Notes under the pieces: generated by a model
What the model was told of the DNA's origin: nothing
What the model saw: only the letters and a program-made list of their open reading frames with translations
Database searches by the model: none
Program-made: the position numbers and the translations under genes
Assembly: GCF_002250655.1 (NCBI RefSeq)
Contig: NZ_NOZR01000021.1
Location: forward strand, 51,639 to 115,638
Direction: 5' to 3'
Length of the DNA: 64,000 nt
Source of the DNA: Mycolicibacterium sphagni
GTDB lineage: Bacteria; Actinomycetota; Actinomycetes; Mycobacteriales; Mycobacteriaceae
Shown here: positions 9,042 through 16,696 of the stretch, in pieces
Layout: each line of letters begins with the position of its first letter
How positions within the stretch are numbered: position 1 is the stretch's first letter

Positions 9042-9344
9042 CTACCCCGGAAGGTTGACCGTCCGGCAGGGACCGTTGGGAACACAAGCGACTCCGCCGC
9101 CGGGGCCGGCAACAGCCCAGGGCCCACCGGGGACTCCGGCAGAAACCTGGCCATTGGAGCCGGCTTGGGCTCCCGGTCCACCGGGGACCTCCGCTCCGGC
9201 TCCCTGGGGGCCTGCGGAGGGACTGCACGGCGTGCCATCCGGGTTGTAACAGCCCGGTGCAGGATCGGCAAAAGCCTTGGGTGCGGCTGCAATTCCAGCG
9301 GCAGCAACACTCGCCGACAGAACTGGTGTGAGCTTCGAGAGCAT
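9042..9344 (-). CDS. small secreted Gly/Pro-rich protein
   Basis: 100 residues with a signal peptide (LSASVAAAGIAAAPKAFADP). The mature part has four Cys in two short clusters (PGCYNPDGTPCSP and VACVPNGPCRTV) separated by a Gly/Pro/Ala-rich stretch with VPGGPGAQAG repeats. The paired Cys at each end suggest disulfide-closed caps around a flexible linker. Such proteins are common in mycobacteria and their function is unknown. It converges with the SDR gene. Confidence 0.65.
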   Translation of the reverse strand: MLSKLTPVLSASVAAAGIAAAPKAFADPAPGCYNPDGTPCSPSAGPQGAGAEVPGGPGAQAGSNGQVSAGVPGGPWAVAGPGGGVACVPNGPCRTVNLPG

Positions 9345-9631
9345 TGCTTTCAGGCAGATCGACTACCCCCGCCCGCCCAGTGGATTGTTAAACCGACCTA
9401 AGTGAATCTCTTTGCGCCCAATTGTGTACTCCCACAAGCTCTTCACTGATCGGCGGGTCGACGTGGGTGTCGATCAGGGCAAGGCTCACGCCGTGCGCGA
9501 TACTGCGACGAAGCCCGAAACTCAATCAAACGGCTGCGAAAACAATTCCCGTCGACCGCGTTTTCCGCCGGTGAGATAGATCACTTGACATTGGTGGAAT
9601 CGCAGGTAGGGAAGTCCAGCTTGTAGCTGGT

Positions 9632-10399
9632 ATGAGCACATCACTGCTGGGCCGCACCACCCAAGCCGCATTCACCGCATTGGCCGCGGTGGGTATCGCC
9701 GCAGGCTTGGCCACCGGCCCCGCCGGAGTCGCGAACGCCGCCCAGGATTCCTGCGCCGCGGTCGAGGTCGTGTTTGCGCGCGGCACCTTCGAGGCACCCG
9801 GCGTAGGCGCGACTGGGCAAGCGTTCGTCGACGCCTTGAGCGCGCGACTCCCGGGCAAGACGGTCGATTCCTACGGGGTCAACTACCCGGCGTCATTGAA
9901 CTTCGGGCAGGCGGTGGACGGCGTTGCGGACGCCGCCAACAAGATTGAGTCGGTCGCGGCACAATGTCCCGCGACCAAGATCGTGATCGGCGGCTATTCG
10001 CAAGGGGCAGCGGTTGCCGGGTACACGACCGCGAGCGCCGTGCCGGCCGGGTTTACATTGCCCGCTGGGATCTCCGGCCCGATGCCCGCATCCGTCGCCT
10101 CCCATGTCGCTGCCGTCGCGCTATTCGGAACCCCGGACGACTGGTTCCTGGGCTTGGCCGATCGCAGTGCGCCGCCGATCAGCATCGGCGATCTGTACGC
10201 CGGCAAGACGATCCAGCTGTGCGCGACGGGCGACCCGGTTTGCTACCCAGGTGGACTTGATCGCTCCGCCCACAGCTCGTACAAAACCAACGGTATGGCC
10301 GACCAGGCAGCCGATTTCGTAGCCGGCAAGCTCGCTGGCTCGGCACCCGCGACCGCGGTGCTGGTGCAGACCGCCGCGCAGGTTGATCCCGGCAACTGA
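9632..10399 (+). CDS. secreted cutinase family serine esterase
   Basis: 255 residues. Signal peptide to about residue 35 (VANAAQ). The alpha/beta-hydrolase cutinase domain shows VVFARGTFEAPGVG near the N-terminus, the nucleophile elbow IGGYSQGA, the Asp in TGDPVCYPGG and the His in RSAHSSY, with Cys positions for the two conserved disulfides. Expected to hydrolyse ester bonds in lipids or cutin-like polyesters outside the cell. The C-terminal VLVQTAAQVDPGN tail is non-catalytic. It converges with the HD gene. Confidence 0.9.
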   Translation: MSTSLLGRTTQAAFTALAAVGIAAGLATGPAGVANAAQDSCAAVEVVFARGTFEAPGVGATGQAFVDALSARLPGKTVDSYGVNYPASLNFGQAVDGVADAANKIESVAAQCPATKIVIGGYSQGAAVAGYTTASAVPAGFTLPAGISGPMPASVASHVAAVALFGTPDDWFLGLADRSAPPISIGDLYAGKTIQLCATGDPVCYPGGLDRSAHSSYKTNGMADQAADFVAGKLAGSAPATAVLVQTAAQVDPGN

Positions 10400-10405
10400 T
10401 CGCCG

Positions 10406-10972
10406 TTACGCAAGGACCCAGGGGTCGCGGGAGAAGATCTCTTCGACCATCGGGTGGAAGAATTCCAGCGGCCGGTGCACGAAGTGCGCATCGAAGCAGT
10501 TCTGGTCGTACTTCTCGCAGAACTCGACGGCATCGTCGAACCACGCATGGCCGCGATACCGCTCCCGGGCATCCCGAACCCCGCCCATGTAGGGCGCGTA
10601 GTAGTACTGCTGAAACTCGGGGTGCACCTTCACAATCCACGCCATACGTTCCGACACATACGGTGCGATCACCGCTGCCGCGAACGCCCCGTGTGCGTGG
10701 GGCGCGTACGTGTCGCCGATGTCATGAAGAAGTGCGGCGACGATGTACTCGGTCGCGCGGCCGTCGTCGTGCGCTCGGGTTGCCGCCTGCAGTGAGTGCT
10801 CCAGCCGGCTGACCGGGTATGCCTGCTCACCATCGGCGAGGGCTTCGACGAGTTTGAGGACACGGGGGACCAGTCCCGCGTTGTTGGCGGCCTCTGCCCG
10901 ATCGATGAGCGCATAGTCTGCGGCGGTGCCCTCGGCCATGGTGCGGTAGGTCGCCCGTGTTTGCGTGCCCAT
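10406..10972 (-). CDS. HD-domain phosphohydrolase-like protein
   Basis: 188 residues. An HD superfamily core is visible: His in RLEHSLQAATRAHDDG, the HD pair in VAALLHDIGDTYAPHAHG, and a later Asp (WFDDAVEF). The second half is rich in Tyr and Phe (FQQYYYAPYMGG). Proteins of this shape include small oxygenase-like and phosphohydrolase-like HD enzymes, so the reaction is uncertain. GGAGGAG lies just before the ATG. Divergent from the next small secreted protein gene by 125 bp. Confidence 0.72.
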   Translation of the reverse strand: MGTQTRATYRTMAEGTAADYALIDRAEAANNAGLVPRVLKLVEALADGEQAYPVSRLEHSLQAATRAHDDGRATEYIVAALLHDIGDTYAPHAHGAFAAAVIAPYVSERMAWIVKVHPEFQQYYYAPYMGGVRDARERYRGHAWFDDAVEFCEKYDQNCFDAHFVHRPLEFFHPMVEEIFSRDPWVLA

Positions 10973-11097
10973 CGCCGACTCCTCCCGATATGTTCCCGGC
11001 CCAAGGTAGTCGGGGGTTGTTTCGGCTGCGTATCGGCAAGGGACCGGACGAGCCTCCCGTCGGTTTGAGAATTTCCCGGACTGGGCAGGCTGAGGTC

Positions 11098-11409
11098 ATG
11101 GTGAAACTCATCCGTCGTTCAACAATCCTGACGGCCGCGTTCGCCCCCATCGCCGCTCTGTCTCTTGTGGCGCCCGCACCCGGTTCGGCGGACCCGCTCA
11201 ATTGCCAGAACGGCGAGTGGTGGGACCCAGTCACCAACGTGTGCCAACCGCCGGTATCGCCGGTGCCCTTGGGCTGCACGAACGGTAACTGGTGGGACCC
11301 GGTCAGCAACTCCTGCAAGCCGCCGCTGGCGCCGTTCCCGCCGAACTGCGGGGACGGGCAGTACTGGAACCCTGCGTCCAATGCCTGCCGGCCGCTGGGC
11401 CAGGTCTAG
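11098..11409 (+). CDS. small secreted protein with three Cys/Trp repeats
   Basis: 103 residues from the ATG at 11098. Signal peptide ends PGSADP. The whole mature protein is three copies of a ~25-residue motif: C-x-NG-x-WWDPV-x-N-x-C followed by a Pro-rich spacer; the third copy is slightly changed (CGDGQYWNPASNAC). Each copy has a Cys at either end, so each is likely to be a small disulfide loop. The repeat resembles short chitin- or wall-binding modules only superficially. Function unknown. Confidence 0.7.
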   Translation: MVKLIRRSTILTAAFAPIAALSLVAPAPGSADPLNCQNGEWWDPVTNVCQPPVSPVPLGCTNGNWWDPVSNSCKPPLAPFPPNCGDGQYWNPASNACRPLGQV

Positions 11410-11538
11410 CTAGAGCTACCCGCTCGACCTGCGGATATGGTATTCTCGTTTTTAGATAATCTCATATCCGCTGGGTGCGGGTGGCCAACGGGGAGGCGGC
11501 CGCCAGCGGGAACGGCACAAGACCGTCCAGGGGAAGCT

Positions 11539-12345
11539 ATGAGCGACGACACTGTTGATCTCGACGAGACTGCCAAATGGGACCCTGCACTGACCGCGCA
11601 GGTGAGCAATGTGGTGTCACCGATCGTCCGGCGATATTTTCGCGCCGAGGTGCGCGGCATCGACAACATGCCGGCCGTCGGCGGCGCCTTGGTTGTGTCC
11701 AACCATTCCGGCGGCATGCTGACGCCCGACGTGCTCATATTCGCCCCGGAGTACTACCGCCGTTTCGGCTACGACCGCCCGCTCTACACCTTGGCTCACT
11801 ACGGGGTGTTACTAGGACCGTTGGGCGGCTGGTTTCGGCGCCTGGGCGTCATCGAAGCCAGCCGGGAGAACGCCGCCACGGCACTGCATTCCGGTGCCGC
11901 CGTGTTGGTGTTTCCCGGCGGCGACTACGACGCTTACCGACCGACGTTCACGCAGAACAAGATCGACTTCAACGGCCGCACCGGCTATGTCCGCACCGCA
12001 TTGGAGACGGGGGTGCCGTTGGTCCCGACCGTGTCGATCGGGGCCCAGGAAACCCAGCTGTTCCTCACGCGGGGCAACTGGTTGGCCAAACGCCTGGGAC
12101 TGACCAAGGCGCGCCTGGACATCTTGCCAGTGAGCGTAGGTTTTCCGTTCGGCTTGAGCGTTATCGCGCCGCCGAACCTGCCACTGCCGGCGAAGATCGT
12201 CACTGAGGTGCTCGAGCCCATCGACATCGTCGCCCAGTTCGGGCCCGATCCCGACGTCGCCGAGGTCGACGCACATGTGCGATCGGTGATGGGTGACGCG
12301 CTCAAACGGCTTGCGCGCCAACGGCGCCTACCGATCCTGGGCTAG
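11539..12345 (+). CDS. lysophospholipid acyltransferase (PlsC-like)
   Basis: 268 residues from the ATG at 11539, with GGGGAAG just upstream. Shows a variant of the acyltransferase motif I (VVSNHSGGMLTPD: the Asp is eight residues after His rather than the usual five), and a motif III-like VFPGGDYDAYRP, followed by a conserved IDFNGRTGYVRTALETGVPLVPT. Expected to transfer an acyl chain to lysophosphatidic acid or a related glycerolipid at the inner membrane face. Related proteins with NHSGG are common in mycobacteria. Exact substrate unknown. Confidence 0.8.
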   Translation: MSDDTVDLDETAKWDPALTAQVSNVVSPIVRRYFRAEVRGIDNMPAVGGALVVSNHSGGMLTPDVLIFAPEYYRRFGYDRPLYTLAHYGVLLGPLGGWFRRLGVIEASRENAATALHSGAAVLVFPGGDYDAYRPTFTQNKIDFNGRTGYVRTALETGVPLVPTVSIGAQETQLFLTRGNWLAKRLGLTKARLDILPVSVGFPFGLSVIAPPNLPLPAKIVTEVLEPIDIVAQFGPDPDVAEVDAHVRSVMGDALKRLARQRRLPILG

Positions 12346-12943
12346 CCGATGACGGTGAAGATCGGCGACCCCGCCGTTATTGCCGCGCTGGCGCGGCCCG
12401 GCCACATGTGCTCAGTGCGATGAGTTTTCGGCCGTACCGGCCGCCCCGAGCCCGGTTCCCTGGCCGCGGGACTCGGGTGCATTGCCTTGGATCTGCGCAC
12501 GCCTTCCGTGGCGATACTCACAGCCAACGCCAACTGGGATTTGTTGCAGCACTTTGCGAACCGGGCCAAGCACTGCTCACGATGCTGTGAACCGTCTGGC
12601 AATGCCCTATCCCTGCATCGACGTCGCGAAGGCGGGGTTTTCGCTGGCATCGTTCATCGACTTGACGGCATCACTGGCGAACAACGCGCTCCTCGCCGAA
12701 AACCATTGCAGTCCTTGCAAATCAGGGCACAGGGGAGAAGGCGCCACGGGTGCGGCCGAATAGCCGGAATGCACATATGACCTCCCCGTCGGGTGAGAGC
12801 GATCGGCGTCAACGCGATGCATCGAGGTGACGCGAACACAACCTCCCGACTCTTCACAGCGATCTAGCAGTCGCGTCAATGGGTCAAGCCCTTACAGCTA
12901 TGCACCGACGCGGCGAAACTCCTTATCCCACGTTAGTTCTCAC
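12346..12943 (+). other. intergenic region without a convincing gene
   Basis: About 600 bp between the acyltransferase and the magnesium-locus promoter. Short overlapping open frames exist on both strands but none shows a signal peptide, a domain or consistent codon use. The stretch 12440-12760 has protein-like fragments in two frames, so it may be a decayed gene. I can support no feature here. Confidence 0.5.
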
Positions 12944-12972
12944 TTGACTTATCTCGATATCGGGTTCACTAT
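12944..12972 (+). promoter_or_regulatory. SigA-like promoter of the magnesium locus
   Basis: -35 TTGACT at 12944-12949, 17-bp spacer, -10 CACTAT at 12967-12972. A start near 12979-12980 would begin the transcript about 5 bases before the M-box P1 stem, exactly as expected for riboswitch-controlled transcription. Confidence 0.6.
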
Positions 12973-12984
12973 AGGTCCCGGTTA

Positions 12985-13152
12985 GCACCTTGCTAGGTGA
13001 GGCTCCTATGTGAACACAGGCCACTGATCTGACGACGTCGAGAGACGCCTAAGGTTAGGACAGATCTTCCCGGATTAAGGGATGATCCAAAGTGGCTCCC
13101 CGCGGCAGCGGGGTTACGTCCCATAGTGCCGAAGCCCTGACGAGAGGGGTGC
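12985..13152 (+). promoter_or_regulatory. M-box (ykoK) Mg2+ riboswitch aptamer
   Basis: The sequence carries the conserved ykoK blocks in order: TAGGTGAGGCTCCTATG at 12994-13010 with AACACAGGCCACTG after it, AGACGCC at ~13043-13049, AAGGGATGATCCAAAG at ~13077-13092 and CATAGTGCCGAAGCCCTGACGAG at 13122-13144 (here cited as blocks). The closing P1 stem pairs GCACC (12985-12989) with GGTGC (13148-13152), extendable by two U-G pairs. The known M-box binds several Mg2+ ions and switches expression off when Mg2+ is plentiful. Its position before a transporter operon fits that role. Confidence 0.93.
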
Positions 13153-13244
13153 CCCGTCGGCAATGTGCGCCGGCGAACCTCCCTCTCGTTACTTTGGTGC
13201 TGCGATGGAACAGGCGCGCCACGCGTCGCGACCGTGAAGGAGGT
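13139..13244 (+). promoter_or_regulatory. predicted riboswitch expression platform (anti-SD switch)
   Basis: ACGAGAGGG (13140-13148), at the 3' edge of the aptamer, is perfectly complementary to CCCTCTCGT (13181-13189), with an inner GTCGGC/GCCGGC stem. Inside the right arm region, ACCTCC (13177-13182) is also complementary to GGAGGT (13239-13244) of the strong Shine-Dalgarno AAGGAGGTGA. The long hairpin and P1 of the aptamer compete for 13146-13148. Inference: Mg2+-bound P1 frees ACCTCC to mask the SD (off); without Mg2+ the hairpin traps ACCTCC and the SD is open (on). Confidence 0.55.
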
Positions 13245-13257
13245 GACGGACAACCAG

Positions 13258-13335
13258 ATGAGTCCCAGCGATAGTCCCTATGCCCATCTGAATCCAACGT
13301 TGTTCCCGATCTCGCCACGGCGTGGCGATCACTGA
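13258..13335 (+). CDS. Pro-rich leader peptide (25 aa) after the M-box
   Basis: ATG at 13258 lies 11 bases after a near-perfect Shine-Dalgarno (AAGGAGGTGA, 13237-13246), the strongest in the locus. The 25 codons hold five Pro (positions 3, 7, 13, 17, 20) and three Asp (5, 24 and the preceding context), ending PRRGDH. The last codons overlap a 7-bp hairpin (TCGCCAC/GTGGCGA). Pro/Asp-rich leader peptides whose ribosome stalling senses Mg2+ are known upstream of enterobacterial mgtA and mgtC. I infer the same principle here; no homology is claimed. Confidence 0.55.
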   Translation: MSPSDSPYAHLNPTLFPISPRRGDH

Positions 13336-13457
13336 ATCCCTGACACCCCGCATCTGAACAACGCTGGCCGCAAATCTGCGATTAGCTCAGTGATGTTGAG
13401 GCGCAGTATCATTCGGTTGATTTACGTCGCGGTCTGCAGCCACTCGAGGAGTCCGTG

Positions 13458-13655
13458 ATGACCATCACCCAGCCCGGCGCCGCTGCGCCCCGTATCGCCG
13501 CGACCGCCAGGATCCGCCTCGCATTGCGGCAATTCGCCGTTCGGAGTCGCCCCACCGCCCAGGAGCGGGCCATCCTCTACACCGCCGCTCCGCGGCCCGC
13601 AGTGTTCACGGCCGCGCTGGGTGGGCACCCGCAGTCACCCACCACGAGGTGGTGA
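13458..13655 (+). CDS. small ORF between riboswitch and transporter operon
   Basis: 65 residues, basic and Ala/Arg/Pro-rich (ARIRLALRQFAVRSRPTAQER; listed only to show composition). GAGGAG precedes the ATG by 7 bases; a GTG at 13455 is adjacent. Codon third positions are GC-rich, as in real genes of this window. It lies 122 bases after the leader-peptide stop and 93 before the next gene, on the same predicted transcript. No transmembrane segment or known domain. It could be a real Mg2+-regulated small protein or part of the leader. Confidence 0.5.
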   Translation: MTITQPGAAAPRIAATARIRLALRQFAVRSRPTAQERAILYTAAPRPAVFTAALGGHPQSPTTRW

Positions 13656-13748
13656 ACAGGCATCCGCTGTTCACCCTGATGTCGACCGCTGTCCCTATTC
13701 TTCGGCCCTCCCCGCGCTTGCGCGCGGCACTGAATCAAAGGAGTCCTT

Positions 13749-15071
13749 GTGAGCAAGAAAACCCCCCGCGACGGCGATGCCGGCACCAACGGCGCACCGG
13801 TCATCCACCTCTCCGAGCTGCTGAAAGCGCCGGTGGTGTCGCGATCTGGCGAGCCTGTCGGCAAGGTCGACGATGTCATCGTCCGGCTCGGTGATGGCGA
13901 GGAGTATCCGTCCGTGACAGGCCTTGTGGTCGGTGTCGGTGGTCGGCAGGTGTTCGTATCCGCCGACAATGTGCGATCGCTGGCTGAGCACCAGGTGGAC
14001 CTGACGAAGAACAAGGTCGATCTGCGCTCGTTTGGTCGCCGCGACGGTGAATACCTGCTCAAGGCCGACGTGCTTGATCACCGATTCATCGACGTGCCGA
14101 ACGCGGAACTGGTGCATGCCTACGACATTGAGCTGGAAGACACCGGCAGAGGCTGGGTGTTGGCCCGGCTGGACACACGTCGTCCGGCCCGACTTTTCGG
14201 TCTGATCAAGTCCGGCGGCGGGCACGCCGGCCGGGACTGGAAGGCATTCGAACCATTGATAGGGCACAACCAGTCCATGTTGCTTCGTCGTGTCGGTGGT
14301 CGGGTGCACACCCTAAGGCCCGCCCAGATTGCCGACCTTCTCGAAGATGCGACGAAGGCCGAAGGCGGGGAGATTCTCGAGCGGGTGCGCTCCAACCCAG
14401 AGTTGGAAGCAGATGTGTTCGAAGAATTGGACCCTGACAAGGCCAGCAAGTTGTTCGACGACATGTCGGACAACGACGTCGCCGCTGTGCTGAGTCGCAT
14501 GCGCGCCGACGACGCCGCCGATGCCGTGTTCGATCTGCGCCAATCACGGCGTCGTGTGGTCCTGAATCTGCTGCCGGCGCCCCAGCGCACCAAGGTCACC
14601 ACCCTGATGAGTTTCAACCGCGACTCCGCGGGCGGCCTGATGAATATCGACATCGTCACCTGCCAACTAGAAAGCACTGCCGCGCAGGCACTCTCGATCA
14701 TCTCCGCGGCACGGACGCTGCAGCCGGAAGCACTGCTGAAGATGCATGTGCTCAACCCGAGCGGCCAGCTAGCAGGTGTCGTGTCAGTGATCGTGCTGCT
14801 TCAGGCGGACCCGGCCGCCAGCGTCACCGAATTGATGGACGCCGACCCGGTGCGGGTTGCGCCGAACGCCGACCTGACCGACATCGCGTTACTAATGTCG
14901 GATTTCAATCTGGCGACGGTGCCAGTGGTCGACGATCGGGACATGGTGCTGGGCGTCGTGACCTACGACGACGTTCTCGAAGCGCTGATCCCCGAGGACT
15001 GGCGACGCCGCGAACCCGCGCCCCGCCCCATCCGCGACATCGGAACCGCGTCCGACGGGACGCAGCCATGA
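13749..15071 (+). CDS. soluble PRC-barrel / MgtE-N / CBS protein
   Basis: 440 residues from a GTG preceded by AAAGGAG. A PRC-barrel-like N-terminus (HLSELLKAPVVSRSGEPVGKVDDVIVR, repeated weakly around residue 90-150) is followed by an MgtE intracellular N-domain (ADLLEDATKAEGGEILERV to VLSRMRADDAADAVFDL, ~195-290) and two CBS domains (~290-425, TVPVVDDRDMVLGVVTYDDVLE). There is no MgtE transmembrane domain. In MgtE these cytosolic domains bind Mg2+ and gate the channel; here they are a separate protein. It overlaps the NRAMP gene by 4 bp (ATGA), so it is probably a Mg2+-sensing partner of that transporter. Confidence 0.85.
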   Translation: MSKKTPRDGDAGTNGAPVIHLSELLKAPVVSRSGEPVGKVDDVIVRLGDGEEYPSVTGLVVGVGGRQVFVSADNVRSLAEHQVDLTKNKVDLRSFGRRDGEYLLKADVLDHRFIDVPNAELVHAYDIELEDTGRGWVLARLDTRRPARLFGLIKSGGGHAGRDWKAFEPLIGHNQSMLLRRVGGRVHTLRPAQIADLLEDATKAEGGEILERVRSNPELEADVFEELDPDKASKLFDDMSDNDVAAVLSRMRADDAADAVFDLRQSRRRVVLNLLPAPQRTKVTTLMSFNRDSAGGLMNIDIVTCQLESTAAQALSIISAARTLQPEALLKMHVLNPSGQLAGVVSVIVLLQADPAASVTELMDADPVRVAPNADLTDIALLMSDFNLATVPVVDDRDMVLGVVTYDDVLEALIPEDWRRREPAPRPIRDIGTASDGTQP

Positions 15072-16696
15072 CCGATGAGCGGCAAAAGCAGCAAAGCGCG
15101 GTTCTGGATTCGGCGCACCTTGGCGATATCGAGGGTGCGTTCGGCCGCATCAGCATCAGCGACTCCGATACCGGCTCCACTCTAAAGACCCGGCTGCTCA
15201 CACTGCTGGCGATCGTTGGCCCGGGCATCATCGTGATGGTCGGCGACAATGATGCCGGCGGCGTGGCCACCTACGCCCAAGCCGGGCAGAGCTACGGCTA
15301 CAGCCTGCTGTGGACGTTGTTGTTGTTGATTCCGGTGCTGATCGTGAATCAGGAGATGGTTGTGCGCCTCGGCGCCGTCACGGGCGTCGGGCATGCGCGG
15401 CTGATCAACGAACGGTTTGGGCGCGGTTGGGGTTGGTTTTCGGTGGGGGACCTGTTCCTGTTGAACTTCCTGACCCTCGTCACCGAGTTCATCGGAATCG
15501 CTTTGGCGGCGGACTACTTCAACGTATCGAAGTACATTGTGGTGCCCACCGCCGCTGTCGCGTTGATCGCGATCATGGCCAGTGGCAGTTTCCGACGGTG
15601 GGAACGGGCCATGTTCGTGTTCATCGCGATCACCGTGCTGCAACTGCCAATGCTGTTGATGGCTCAGCCTCGGTGGGGAGAAGCCGCCAGATCGTTTGTG
15701 ACACCGAGTATTTCCGGCGGCGTGACGTCAGATGCGGTGCTGTTGATCATCGCGATCGTGGGCACCACGGTGGCGCCGTGGCAGCTGTTCTTTCAGCAAT
15801 CCAACATCGTGGACAAGCGCATTACTCCGCGGTTCATCGGATACGAACGCGCCGACACCGTAATCGGGGCCTTCGTCGTCGTCATCGGCGCCGCAGCTCT
15901 GGTGATGGTGGGCGACTTCGCCGCGCGGGTATCGGGCAAGACCGACTTCATCGACGCCGGCGACGTCGCTCATCTGTTGGGCGCACACAGCCATGCACTC
16001 GGTTCGATCTTCGCGATCGTGCTGATCGACGCCTCCATCGTCGGGGCCGCGGCAGTCACTCTCGCGACGAGTTACGCATTCGGCGATGTGTTCGGGCTGA
16101 AGCACTCCCTGCACCGCGGATTCAAAGACGCCAAGGCGTTTTATGTGTCCTACTGCGCCATGATCGCGCTGGCGGCGGCGATTGTGCTCATCCCAGGGGC
16201 GCCGCTGGGGTTGATCACCACCGCTGTGCAAGCACTCGCGGGATTGTTACTGCCCAGCGCCACCGTATTCCTGCTGCTGTTGTGCAACGATCGGGAAGTA
16301 CTGGGGCCCTGGGTGAATCGTCCCTGGCTGAATGCCGTTGCCGCGCTTATCGTCGGGGTACTGCTGCTGTTGTCTGGAATATTGATGGCGACCACGCTGT
16401 TCAGCAATCTCGACGTGGTCGCGGTGACCGAGTATCTTGCCGGTGGTTTGGTAGCGGGTGCCGCGATCGGAATGGTCGCACTGCGCTGGCTGTCGCGTCG
16501 TCAACCAGCGACCGCGCAAACGAAACCGGTGGTCACTCGACCCCGCGAAACATGGCGGATGCCACCCTTGGCGTTGTTGGAGCCGGTCCGATGGAACGCA
16601 GGAACCCGACTTGGCATGATTGCCCTGCGCGGCTATCTGGTCATTGGGGCAATCCTGTTAGTAGTCAAAGCAATTCAGCTTGGGCGTGGCGCCTGA
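15068..16696 (+). CDS. NRAMP-related divalent metal (probably Mg2+) transporter
   Basis: 542 residues, about 11 transmembrane segments of the SLC11/NRAMP fold after a ~40-residue hydrophilic N-terminus. Canonical NRAMPs have DPGN in TM1 and MPH in TM6. Here TM1 reads VGDNDAGGVAT (Asp62 kept, Pro63 and Asn65 replaced by Ala and Gly) and TM6 reads GTTVAPWQLF (Met replaced by Ala236, His by Trp238). The lost Met and Asn are the soft ligands that select transition metals; their loss is characteristic of NRAMP-related magnesium transporters (NRMT). The upstream M-box and MgtE-N partner agree. The 3' end overlaps the convergent RodA gene by 22 bp. Confidence 0.87.
   Translation: MTDERQKQQSAVLDSAHLGDIEGAFGRISISDSDTGSTLKTRLLTLLAIVGPGIIVMVGDNDAGGVATYAQAGQSYGYSLLWTLLLLIPVLIVNQEMVVRLGAVTGVGHARLINERFGRGWGWFSVGDLFLLNFLTLVTEFIGIALAADYFNVSKYIVVPTAAVALIAIMASGSFRRWERAMFVFIAITVLQLPMLLMAQPRWGEAARSFVTPSISGGVTSDAVLLIIAIVGTTVAPWQLFFQQSNIVDKRITPRFIGYERADTVIGAFVVVIGAAALVMVGDFAARVSGKTDFIDAGDVAHLLGAHSHALGSIFAIVLIDASIVGAAAVTLATSYAFGDVFGLKHSLHRGFKDAKAFYVSYCAMIALAAAIVLIPGAPLGLITTAVQALAGLLLPSATVFLLLLCNDREVLGPWVNRPWLNAVAALIVGVLLLLSGILMATTLFSNLDVVAVTEYLAGGLVAGAAIGMVALRWLSRRQPATAQTKPVVTRPRETWRMPPLALLEPVRWNAGTRLGMIALRGYLVIGAILLVVKAIQLGRGA

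Noticed and set aside
12380..12763. A gene in the 12.3-12.8 kb gap
   Set aside because: Several frames are open for 60-130 codons but none shows a domain, signal peptide or ribosome site; protein-like patches change frame.
13092..13274. A protein gene across the riboswitch
   Set aside because: The open frame there overlaps the M-box and its expression platform and has no start with a ribosome site; the RNA explanation fits far better.
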